NCBI GenBank assembly: GCA_964507105.1
Contig: CAZDOR010000008.1
Span: 1-31,746 of the forward strand
DNA from: PWPS01 sp964507105
Lineage (GTDB): Bacteria; Patescibacteriota; Minisyncoccia; Minisyncoccales; PWPS01
Direction: 5' to 3'
DNA: 31,746 nt
Each line of letters opens with the position of its first letter. Within the stretch, counting starts at the first letter, position 1. The notes under the pieces were generated by a model. It was given only the letters and a program-made list of their open reading frames with translations. It was not told the origin of the DNA and made no database searches. Of the stretch, positions 8,309-14,723 are shown one piece after another. Both the position numbers and the translations under genes were made by a program.

Positions 8309-8334
8309 TATTATTGATAATAATTTTATTATTA
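8309..8334. promoter_or_regulatory. Candidate Fur/PerR operator: two overlapping AT-rich dyads
   Basis: TAATAAT-TTT-ATTATTA (8318-8334) is a perfect 7-3-7 inverted repeat covering the fur -10 box. TATTAT-TG-ATAATA (8309-8322) is a second perfect repeat overlapping it and the expected transcription start. A similar AT-rich dyad lies in front of the peroxiredoxin gene. The region is AT-rich, so chance dyads are possible. Confidence 0.45.
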
Positions 8335-8351
8335 ATTTTTCGAGTTGTCAA
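8323..8351 (-). promoter_or_regulatory. Sigma-70-type promoter of the fur-rbr operon
   Basis: Minus-strand -35 TTGACA (plus 8346-8351, consensus), 17-base spacer, -10 TAAAAT (plus 8323-8328). The leader to the ATG at 8299 is under 20 bases and holds no SD. Confidence 0.75.
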
Positions 8352-8354
8352 TAT

Positions 8355-8382
8355 TTGATTTATAGAATAAATATTGTATAAT
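8355..8382 (+). promoter_or_regulatory. Sigma-70-type promoter of the 8413 gene
   Basis: -35 TTGATT (8355-8360), 16-base spacer, -10 TATAAT (8377-8382). Its -35 box is only 3 bp from the -35 box of the divergent fur promoter. SD AGGAGGG at 8399-8405 serves the downstream gene. Confidence 0.72.
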
Positions 8383-8412
8383 TAAAAACCAAAAAATTAG
8401 GAGGGATAAAAG

Positions 8413-9051
8413 ATGGAAGAAGCTCTTTTACAAAAAAGAACGGAAGTAATTAAAAAAGCAGACGGAGCTGTTAAAAAAAAGATTGGTAGAGAAGACTATG
8501 AAATTGCTAATGCTCTGGTCAAGTGTTTAAGGAAAATAGAAACATTTATATTCGGCGAGGTTGCCAAGATTAATTTTGTGGAAGAGGCTAATAGTTGGGG
8601 AGTCGGAGTTAATTTTTATCCGGAAGATGGTGAGTATGATATTTACCTCCCCGAACTTAAAAAAAGGTTCAGAAACATTTCCATAATTTTTCCGGAGAAA
8701 GGAGTTTTGAAAGGAAGAAATGAAAAGTTAATACTGTGGAGCTCTCATAAGGTTCGCCACCGAGCACAGAAAGAATTTGGGATTGAGCTATTTTCTCCAA
8801 AAGAAAAAACCGGAGACCCGTTACTTGACGATATCATGAAAACAGTTGGGCAGACCGAAGACAAGAAGCTTTGCAGCTGTTCTATTCTTGATGGTCCGGA
8901 AAAAATCTATCATAACGAAATAGATGCTCTAATTACTCAACATTACGTGTTATCCCGGCTGGGAACTTTGCCGGTCAATACCTTTAGGATCGAGGACATA
9001 CCTATCTTTGTTTGGAAAAACGTTGCTTCGGATGTTTTAGTTCAAGTCTAA
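8413..9051 (+). CDS. Zincin-like protein with degenerate HKVRHRAQ motif, unknown function
   Basis: Not assigned to a known family. The 212-residue product aligns by eye with the product of 16599-17162. Shared blocks are YDIYL (75-79 here; YNIFL there), HKVRHRAQ (112-119) against HEMRHRAQ, then GIELFSPKEK against GIDLFRPESK, and a downstream E-x-D-A (169-172). In the paralogue the core is a full HExxH zinc-protease motif. Here the catalytic Glu is Lys113, so peptidase activity is unlikely, although both His residues remain. No signal peptide or membrane helix is seen. C154 and C156 form a CxC. It is monocistronic with a good promoter, a strong SD (AGGAGGG, 7 bases before ATG) and a strong terminator. 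The promoter sits back-to-back with that of the Fur/PerR operon, so shared control is possible. Confidence 0.75.
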   Translation: MEEALLQKRTEVIKKADGAVKKKIGREDYEIANALVKCLRKIETFIFGEVAKINFVEEANSWGVGVNFYPEDGEYDIYLPELKKRFRNISIIFPEKGVLKGRNEKLILWSSHKVRHRAQKEFGIELFSPKEKTGDPLLDDIMKTVGQTEDKKLCSCSILDGPEKIYHNEIDALITQHYVLSRLGTLPVNTFRIEDIPIFVWKNVASDVLVQV

Positions 9052-9060
9052 AAATAATTT

Positions 9061-9087
9061 AACGCCGCTTAAAAAGCGGCGTTTTTT
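9061..9087 (+). terminator. Intrinsic terminator of the 8413 gene
   Basis: Perfect 10-bp stem AACGCCGCTT (9061-9070) / AAGCGGCGTT (9074-9083) with AAA loop, followed by a T run to 9087. Confidence 0.92.
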
Positions 9088-9090
9088 ATA

Positions 9091-9117
9091 AAAAAAAGAG
9101 AGAGTTTTATCTCTCTC
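9091..9117 (-). terminator. Intrinsic terminator of the 9128-9469 gene
   Basis: Arms GAGAGAG (9098-9104) and CTCTCTC (9111-9117) with a 6-base loop. On the minus strand seven Ts follow (plus 9091-9097). It forms a back-to-back pair with the plus-strand terminator at 9061-9087, insulating two convergent genes. Confidence 0.8.
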
Positions 9118-9127
9118 AATTTTAACT

Positions 9128-9469
9128 TTAACCGACTTCAAATTTCTTCTTTTCTCTTTTCAAGTTCTCGACTCTCTTTATTTTTTTTCTTTTCAAATCT
9201 TCGTAGGTGATTGCTGTGTTAATCAGCTTTATTTCTTTTGCAGATAACTTTTTACGAGCTTCTTTTTCTGCTTCAACTAATTTTTCAAAACTTTTTTCAG
9301 AATCTATTCCGTCTTTTAGCATTGATATTCTGAAGTCTATAAAATCTGCCGCATAGTTTAAGGTAATTTTTTCTTTTTCAGTTAAATTTTTACTTTTTGA
9401 CGCTATCTTGTCCATCTTTTTTTTCATTTTATGAACCTCTTGAGTATCGGAAAAATTATTCTTGTTAAT
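9128..9469 (-). CDS. Charged all-helical protein of unknown function; probable ATT start
   Basis: Not recognised. About 113 residues, rich in Lys and Glu, predicted nearly all alpha-helical. It has no cysteine, membrane segment or signal peptide. Recognisable stretches are KMKKKMDKIASKSKNLTEKE, ITLNYAADFIDFRISMLKDG and SAKEIKLINTAITYEDLKRK. The start is uncertain. A perfect SD (GGGAGGTGT) overlaps an in-frame GTG at 9478, which is too close to use, and lies 8 bases before an ATT at 9469. That is the same spacing as in other strong-SD genes here. The first ATG (9427, 100 residues) has a weaker AGAGG at 8 bases. It has its own promoter and terminator, and is divergent from the UbiA gene. Confidence 0.65.
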   Translation of the reverse strand: MNKNNFSDTQEVHKMKKKMDKIASKSKNLTEKEKITLNYAADFIDFRISMLKDGIDSEKSFEKLVEAEKEARKKLSAKEIKLINTAITYEDLKRKKIKRVENLKREKKKFEVG

Positions 9470-9502
9470 TGGAGACACCTCCCTTGTGAGTGTTCTATTT
9501 TA

Positions 9503-9531
9503 ATTTTAATTGTTTTGTTTTTAAAGCGCAA
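9503..9531 (-). promoter_or_regulatory. Sigma-70-type promoter of the 9128-9469 gene
   Basis: Minus-strand -35 TTGCGC (plus 9526-9531), 17-base spacer, -10 TAAAAT (plus 9503-9508). Its -35 is exactly 3 bp from the -35 of the divergent UbiA promoter. Confidence 0.55.
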
Positions 9532-9534
9532 GTT

Positions 9535-9563
9535 TTGCTAATTAAGTTTATATTTATTATACT
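9535..9563 (+). promoter_or_regulatory. Sigma-70-type promoter of the UbiA-kinase operon
   Basis: -35 TTGCTA (9535-9540), 17-base spacer, -10 TATACT (9558-9563). The ATG at 9574 is only 10 bases past the -10, so the mRNA is leaderless or nearly so. Confidence 0.6.
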
Positions 9564-9573
9564 GAAAAACAAC

Positions 9574-10431
9574 ATGAACTTGGTTAAAAGCTCAAATTTA
9601 TTTTTTAAAGAGCTTGTTTTCGGTTCTCATTTATCTTCAATCGGAGCCGGATCGGGGATTTTACTATCCGTTTTGTTGGTATTGGGTCAAGAAATAAATG
9701 GATTACTTTTAATTTCCGTTTATTTAGCTTTACAAGTAATATATAATTATGACCATTTTTCCGATCTTCAAAATGAAGATGACACCAATGGGGAGCGGAA
9801 CAATTATTTGAAAAGAAAGAGGGATCCTTTATTTTTACTTATTTTTTATATCGTCCTTTTGGCTTTTATTTCTTTAACTGTGAGCTTTAATACTTTTTTA
9901 TTCTTTATCCTTTTTGTTTTTGGGGGGGCTTTATACACTGAAAAATTTAAAAGGGTTACGAAAAGAATACCCTTTTTTAAAAATTTTTATGTTTCTTTGT
10001 TTTTTGCCATCCTTCCACTTTCAATCATTTTCTCCTACGAGAGAATCGAAATAATCCCTTTAATTTTAATTCTATTATTTGTTTTTACCAGGGTTTTACT
10101 GAACACCATTTATTTTGACATTAAGGACGTGGCCAGTGATAAAAAGATGGGTTTGAAAACGGTTCCGGTAATCTACGGGCACAAAAGAACAATAAATATT
10201 CTTCATTTGCTGAACGTCATATCTTCATTGATTATTTTCTTCGGAGTTTTTTCCAACGAATTGCCGGTCTACTCCTTGCCTTTATCGCTTTTATTTTTAT
10301 ACTCCTTTTATTATTTAAAAAAGAGCAAGAAAGAGGATGGAAAAATCAAAACTTTATCTTATCTGGTGGCTGACGGAGAGTATCTTTTATGGCCGATGAT
10401 AATAATAATAAGTAAATTCTTAATTCAATAA
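9574..10431 (+). CDS. UbiA-family membrane prenyltransferase
   Basis: Integral membrane enzyme of the UbiA superfamily, transferring a polyprenyl group from its diphosphate to an aromatic or glycerol-type acceptor. The 285-residue product has about eight to nine transmembrane helices. The first Asp-rich site is YNYDHFSDLQNEDDTNGERN (modified from the usual NDxxDxxxD). The second is DIKDVASDKKMGLKTVPVIYG, a clear DxxDxxxD plus the KTVPVxxG tail. The start at 9574 is chosen because the promoter ends at 9563. A longer reading from 9490 would begin upstream of the promoter and adds a non-family N-terminus. The kinase gene starts 1 base after its stop. Acceptor unknown: no menaquinone, haem or bacteriochlorophyll genes lie nearby. 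Confidence 0.85.
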   Translation: MNLVKSSNLFFKELVFGSHLSSIGAGSGILLSVLLVLGQEINGLLLISVYLALQVIYNYDHFSDLQNEDDTNGERNNYLKRKRDPLFLLIFYIVLLAFISLTVSFNTFLFFILFVFGGALYTEKFKRVTKRIPFFKNFYVSLFFAILPLSIIFSYERIEIIPLILILLFVFTRVLLNTIYFDIKDVASDKKMGLKTVPVIYGHKRTINILHLLNVISSLIIFFGVFSNELPVYSLPLSLLFLYSFYYLKKSKKEDGKIKTLSYLVADGEYLLWPMIIIISKFLIQ

Positions 10432-10432
10432 A

Positions 10433-12061
10433 ATGTTTTTAGAGTTTTTAACACTCGGTCTCGCTACTTTCATTGGTATAACAGCTTTGTTTTTAGGGCT
10501 GAAAATATATTCCAATAAATCAAAAAAAGAACCCAATAAGTGGTTCGCCACAGTTTCTTTTTTAATTTTTTTATGGGTATTTTTTGCTTATTTCGGGGCG
10601 ATGTCGGGTGAAAAAGAAGCTTCTCTTGCTTTTTATCGCCTTAACGCAGCCGTGGTTTCTTTGTTTCTATTCGCTTTTTATAAATTAACCTCTTCTTTTG
10701 CGGAATTCGAAACTAAAATTTTTAGCGGAATTGTTTTTATTCCTTCAATTTCATTTTTTATTCTTTCAATTTTCACTAACCATATCATTAGTGATGTCAT
10801 TTTTCGGGAGTGGGGAATGGAAGCTGTGTATGGACCATTGGGTTTCTGGTATAAGATGTTTTCTTTTTTCGTTGTAGCGATGATCTCGTATAAATTAATT
10901 GAATATTATCTGAAGGCTCCGGAACAAAAAAGAAGGAAGATTGAATATTTTTTGTTGGGTATTGCCATTTTTATTATTTTTAATGTTATTTTCAATATAA
11001 TTGTTCCTTTGGTTGGAAACACGGTAAGATATCAACACTTCGGAGACTTTTCCGCTATATTTTTACTTGGATTTACAGCATATGCGATTGTAAGGCATAA
11101 TTTGTTCGACATTAAAGTTTTATTGACAAGTTTATTGGTTTTTATAATTACTGCACTTTTAATTCTCGATTTGGTAATGTTTACTCAATTGTTTTGGGTT
11201 CGTGTAATTAAAGCGGGAATAATTTTACTCTTTTTAATTTTTGGAAAATATCTGATAAATAGTGTTTCGAAAGAGATACAAAGAAGAGAAGAATTGGAGA
11301 GATTGAGTAATGAGCTTGTAAGAGCCAATACGGAGTTAAAGGAAGCGAATAAAAAATTAAAAGAGTTAGATAAGGCGAAATCAGAATTCATCTCAATTGC
11401 TTCTCATCAGCTCAGGACGCCTCTTACTGCAATAAAGGGTTATCTATCCATGATTCGTTCTGGAACATATGGCGAAATTACTTCGATGGCAAAAAATAAA
11501 ATAGATGAAGTGCTGAAGTCCACGGAAAGGTTAGTTGATTTAGTTAATAATCTTCTCAATGTTTCTAAAATTGAAAGTGGAGAAATAAATATTTCCTTTG
11601 AGCGTGTTGATGTTTCTGAATTTCTAAAAAGAACAATAGAGGAAATGAGAGTAGTTGCAGACAGGAATGATTTATATTTAAATTTAGATCTTGGGGAGAG
11701 TTTTCTGGTAAGTATGGATAAGGATAAAATAAGACAAGCTATTTTAAACATCATAGACAACGCTGTTAAATATACCGAAAAAGGTGGTATTACAGTTCGA
11801 TTAAAAAAGAAAACCGACAGTGCCTTAATAGAAGTCAGTGATACCGGAAAAGGCATGACTTCGGAAGATATTGAGAGTATATTTGAAAGTTTTTCAAGGG
11901 GAAGTGCGGGAAATTTAATGAATACGGAAGGGGCCGGCCTCGGTCTTTATATTGCCTCCAAGTTTATTGATATGCACAATGGATCAATTTGGATAAAATC
12001 GGACGGAAAAGGTCAAGGAGCATCCTTTTTTATAGAATTACCACTAAAGCAAAAAGAATAG
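10433..12061 (+). CDS. Membrane sensor histidine kinase (orphan)
   Basis: Two-component sensor kinase, 542 residues. The N-terminal 250 or so residues are hydrophobic, with about eight predicted helices, resembling the 7TM-type input region of some kinases. A short coiled linker follows (SKEIQRREELERLSNELVRA). The HisKA domain has H-box IASHQLRTPLTAIKGYLSMI with phospho-acceptor near H325. The HATPase domain has N-box NIIDNAVKYTEKGG near 438-451, G1 DTGKGM, and G2 GAGLGLYIASKFIDMHNGS. No response regulator is adjacent. It is translationally coupled to the UbiA gene (1-base gap), so the sensor may report on membrane or isoprenoid state (inference). All catalytic motifs are intact. Confidence 0.93.
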   Translation: MFLEFLTLGLATFIGITALFLGLKIYSNKSKKEPNKWFATVSFLIFLWVFFAYFGAMSGEKEASLAFYRLNAAVVSLFLFAFYKLTSSFAEFETKIFSGIVFIPSISFFILSIFTNHIISDVIFREWGMEAVYGPLGFWYKMFSFFVVAMISYKLIEYYLKAPEQKRRKIEYFLLGIAIFIIFNVIFNIIVPLVGNTVRYQHFGDFSAIFLLGFTAYAIVRHNLFDIKVLLTSLLVFIITALLILDLVMFTQLFWVRVIKAGIILLFLIFGKYLINSVSKEIQRREELERLSNELVRANTELKEANKKLKELDKAKSEFISIASHQLRTPLTAIKGYLSMIRSGTYGEITSMAKNKIDEVLKSTERLVDLVNNLLNVSKIESGEINISFERVDVSEFLKRTIEEMRVVADRNDLYLNLDLGESFLVSMDKDKIRQAILNIIDNAVKYTEKGGITVRLKKKTDSALIEVSDTGKGMTSEDIESIFESFSRGSAGNLMNTEGAGLGLYIASKFIDMHNGSIWIKSDGKGQGASFFIELPLKQKE

Positions 12062-12180
12062 TTTGACAAAATAGTATAAAAATGTTTAAATAAAAACAGG
12101 AGAAAAGCTGAACTTTGACAATTGATATCTTCTTTTAATTTTTAAATCTCCGGAAAGAATTGTAAGCGGAATTATTGCGG
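12062..12180 (+). other. Intergenic region after the kinase; weak promoter candidates
   Basis: Two TTGACA hexamers occur here (12063-12068 and about 12116-12121), each with only AT-rich, poor -10 candidates downstream. GGAGA and TCTCC segments about 45 bases apart could pair, but no U-tract hairpin that would end the kinase transcript was found. Confidence 0.3.
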
Positions 12181-12246
12181 ATGCAATTTTCACAAGCTAA
12201 CGAATCGAGAAAAGTATTGAAACAAATATTAGAGGAGGTGATTTAA
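12181..12246 (+). CDS. Possible 21-residue leader ORF
   Basis: A short frame with ATG at 12181 encodes 21 residues (MQFSQANESRKVL then KQILEEVI). It stops with TAA at 12244-12246, immediately before the TTG start of the next gene. Its last codons GAG GAG GTG ATT are themselves the SD of that gene, so translating it would pass ribosomes over the SD and could couple the two genes. It has no clear SD of its own. It may be chance. Confidence 0.25.
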   Translation: MQFSQANESRKVLKQILEEVI

Positions 12247-12528
12247 TTGAATAAAAAAGATAAATACCGAATTTCGGGAATTTTTTCTTTTTGGTACGGA
12301 GATGTGGAAATGAGAATTGAAGAACATCTACCCAAGGAAAAGAGGTATCTTCATGCTTATTCTCGCGCTCAAGCTGTGAAAATGTTTGCGATAAAGTTGG
12401 AAGAAGAATTCGGAAGAAAAGTTTATTTAGGTGATTCCGAAATTCAAAAAGTGGATAGTCCGAAAAATGTTAAGAAAAAAAAGAAAAAGGAGGACAAACA
12501 ATTGAGTCTATTTGAAGACCTCGCGTAA
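12247..12528 (+). CDS. Small protein with C-terminal beta-clamp-binding motif (QLSLF), TTG start
   Basis: Function unknown. The 93-residue product has a compact N-terminal part (residues 5-70, with ISGIFSFWYGDVEMRIEEHL and YSRAQAVKMFAIKLEEEFGR), then a lysine-rich linker, and ends KQLSLFEDLA. QLSLF matches the consensus peptide QL[S/D]LF by which polymerases, MutS/MutL, Hda and other proteins dock on the bacterial sliding clamp (family knowledge). Its C-terminal position after a flexible basic tail is typical of such docking peptides. The start is TTG, set by a perfect SD (AGGAGGTGAT) 8 bases upstream. The next in-frame ATG would cut the domain and lacks an SD. The L,D-transpeptidase gene follows 85 bases later. 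A clamp-associated replication or repair accessory role is inference. Confidence 0.7.
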   Translation: MNKKDKYRISGIFSFWYGDVEMRIEEHLPKEKRYLHAYSRAQAVKMFAIKLEEEFGRKVYLGDSEIQKVDSPKNVKKKKKKEDKQLSLFEDLA

Positions 12529-12613
12529 AAGTGGGGTCAATTTTTCTTTTGAAATGCTTGCTTTGCTTTTTTGATTCGTGATTGGATCATTTTTAAGGAA
12601 GGGGGTTGCCCAA

Positions 12614-13252
12614 TTGCCGACAAGAGCTGTAAGAATAGTAATTTTTTGGTTGATATTCATATTTATTTTTACTACGGTTTCGGCTTCTGCGGCAAGCATA
12701 AGTGTTGAAGATGCTCAACTAATTTTAGATAGGCATGGGTATCGGCCGGGACCCATTGATGGTTTACTCGGAGAAAAAACCCGGGATTCGATACTTGCAT
12801 TTCAAAAAGCACACGGATTACCGGAGAAAACCGGCTATATTGATGAGGAGACGAAAATAGCACTCAGGAATGCAATTGAACTTGAACCCAAGAAGAAAAG
12901 ATCCGGAATTCACATCGAAGTGGATATTGATCGACAACTGCTGTATCTTGTTGAAAATGGATCTATTCGGAATATATTAAACACTTCAACCGGTAAAGAC
13001 GATAGAACGCCGAGAGGAACTTTTCAGATATACGATAAGGTTACCGAAGGTTGGGTGGATGCGATTGGGCGTGATGGGAGTGTTCAGGGTAGAATGTACA
13101 AACCGATTAAGTTTTACGGCTTGTATTACATTCACGGATCCGATTATGTTCCTTCATACCCTGCCAGCCTCGGATGTGTTCGAGTTCACCCACGACACAT
13201 GAATTTTTTACACGAAAAAACGGATTTAAAAACGGAGGTAATAATTTATTGA
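12614..13252 (+). CDS. Secreted L,D-transpeptidase (YkuD) with peptidoglycan-binding domain
   Basis: Exported enzyme forming 3-3 (mDAP-mDAP type) peptidoglycan cross-links or attaching proteins to stem peptides. From the TTG at 12614 (212 residues), basic residues and a hydrophobic segment ending SASA form a signal peptide (about 1-26). A PG-binding domain follows (SVEDAQLILDRHGYRPGPID ... FQKAHGLPEKTG). The YkuD catalytic domain has H174 in YIHGSDYV and catalytic C188 in YPASLGCVRVHP. The TTG is chosen because GGGGG (12601-12605) sits 8 bases upstream. A GTG at 12578 would give 12 more residues but has no SD. The TGA stop overlaps the left arm of the terminator. It complements the murF/FemAB genes earlier in the window. 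Confidence 0.92.
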   Translation: MPTRAVRIVIFWLIFIFIFTTVSASAASISVEDAQLILDRHGYRPGPIDGLLGEKTRDSILAFQKAHGLPEKTGYIDEETKIALRNAIELEPKKKRSGIHIEVDIDRQLLYLVENGSIRNILNTSTGKDDRTPRGTFQIYDKVTEGWVDAIGRDGSVQGRMYKPIKFYGLYYIHGSDYVPSYPASLGCVRVHPRHMNFLHEKTDLKTEVIIY

Positions 13253-13273
13253 GCCCGCAAAGCGGGCTCTTTT
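13251..13273 (+). terminator. Intrinsic terminator of the L,D-transpeptidase gene
   Basis: Perfect 8-bp stem GAGCCCGC (13251-13258) / GCGGGCTC (13262-13269) with AAA loop, then TTTTAATTTTT. The stop codon (13250-13252) overlaps the left arm. Confidence 0.93.
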
Positions 13274-13356
13274 AATTTTTATAATTATATTAATTTGCTT
13301 TCAACCTATGCTTTTATTAGAATTATAAGAAATAAGTTATTATTTTATCAGCAATA

Positions 13357-14721
13357 ATGAAAATATTATTGATTAATCCATCCTCCTTCATTAATGAGTT
13401 AGGATTTTTTAAGAGGAAGATCTTTAAAGAGGCCGTAAATACAATACCTCCAATCGGTTTAATGTATATTCAGGCTCATCTCAGAAAACAAGGGAATTTA
13501 GTTAAGATATATGACTATTACTTGGAACCGAATATTGACAAGCTAAACAATCTGGTCACTGATTTTTCTCCGGATGTTATAGGATTTTCTTCAACCAGTC
13601 CAGCAATTAAAAATACTCAGAAAATACATGACTATCTTCGTAAGCGACATAAGTTTATATCCGTTTTGGGAGGGGCGCATATAACTGCCTTACCTGAATT
13701 TTTGTTGGAGTCCAATTTTGATTATGGTGTTGTAGGTGAGGGGGAATACGCTCTTAGTGAGTTAGTTGAACATATTAAAGGTAATCGAGAGATTACAAAT
13801 GTAAGTAGTTTGCTGTATAAAGAAAAAAATGAATCTCTCTGCATCAATAAAGTTAACAGAAACGATTCAATTGATTTTGTTGATATGCCGGATTATTCTG
13901 ATATAGAATTAAAGCGATATAAGCCGGTTAGTTTCTCTAAAAAAAATCCTTGTGTTCCGATAATAGTTTCCCGTGGTTGTCCTTTTGACTGTACGCATTG
14001 TAATAAATCAATTTTCGAGAGAAAGGTTATCTATAGAGATATCGAGAATATCAAAAAAGAAATTAATTTTTTGATAAAAAAACACAATATTAAAGAGCTC
14101 GTGTTTTTCGACGATATGTTTATGGAAAATAGGGATTTAGTTTTTCAAATTTCAGATTTTTTGAGTTATAAGGATTTAAGTTGGTCTTGTTCCTCCAGGG
14201 CTGATCAGGTTGATGAAAAAATGCTTAAAAGAATGAAGGAAGGTGGTTGCTATCAATTATTCTTTAGCTTCGGATCCGGATCGGATAAAGTTCTAAGCAG
14301 TTTTAACAAACAGACTACAGTAAAGCAAAATAAAAAAGTGATAGAAACAACTAAAAAAGTCGACATGGAGGTCAGGGGGTCATTCATAGTCGGTTCTCCG
14401 GGTGAAACGAAAGAATCTCTTGAAAAAACTTTCGAATTTGCATTAAAAAATGATATTGATTTTATAGATTTCAGTATCTATAGAAATTTACCGGGCAATA
14501 CTTTTCCTGAAAAAAATGATAAAGAAGGGGAGGAAGGTGCTTTAAACCATCCGAAAGGGATTTCTAAAAATAAACTTCGTAAAAAAGTTTCTCGAACATA
14601 TAGAAAATTCTATTTTCAGTTTAATTGTATACTTAAAATATTAGAAAGAACAAAAAGTCCCGGAAATTTGGCAAATAATTTTTACAGCATCTTGTATGAT
14701 GTTTTTTTGCATAAATTTTAG
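13357..14721 (+). CDS. B12-binding-domain radical SAM protein
   Basis: Class B-type radical SAM enzyme, 454 residues. The N-terminal cobalamin-binding Rossmann domain (about 1-140) shows KILLINPSS, IPPIGLMYIQAHLRKQG, DVIGFSSTSPAI and VLGGAHITALPEFLL, ending VVGEGEYAL. The radical SAM core has the cluster motif RGCPFDCTHCNK (C208, C212, C215), EGGCYQLFFSFGSGSD, and RGSFIVGSPGETKESL. Such enzymes methylate or rearrange unactivated carbons, often in lipids, antibiotics or tetrapyrroles. The canonical DxHxxG corrinoid motif is not obvious in the N-terminal domain, so cobalamin may be bound base-off without it or not at all. Only 2 bases separate it from uppS, suggesting a substrate in polyprenol or envelope-lipid metabolism (inference). 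No SD precedes the ATG. Confidence 0.87.
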   Translation: MKILLINPSSFINELGFFKRKIFKEAVNTIPPIGLMYIQAHLRKQGNLVKIYDYYLEPNIDKLNNLVTDFSPDVIGFSSTSPAIKNTQKIHDYLRKRHKFISVLGGAHITALPEFLLESNFDYGVVGEGEYALSELVEHIKGNREITNVSSLLYKEKNESLCINKVNRNDSIDFVDMPDYSDIELKRYKPVSFSKKNPCVPIIVSRGCPFDCTHCNKSIFERKVIYRDIENIKKEINFLIKKHNIKELVFFDDMFMENRDLVFQISDFLSYKDLSWSCSSRADQVDEKMLKRMKEGGCYQLFFSFGSGSDKVLSSFNKQTTVKQNKKVIETTKKVDMEVRGSFIVGSPGETKESLEKTFEFALKNDIDFIDFSIYRNLPGNTFPEKNDKEGEEGALNHPKGISKNKLRKKVSRTYRKFYFQFNCILKILERTKSPGNLANNFYSILYDVFLHKF

Positions 14722-14723
14722 TT

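Noticed and set aside
9490..9573. N-terminal extension of the UbiA protein to 9490
   Set aside because: The promoter at 9535-9563 lies inside it and the extra residues are not UbiA-like.
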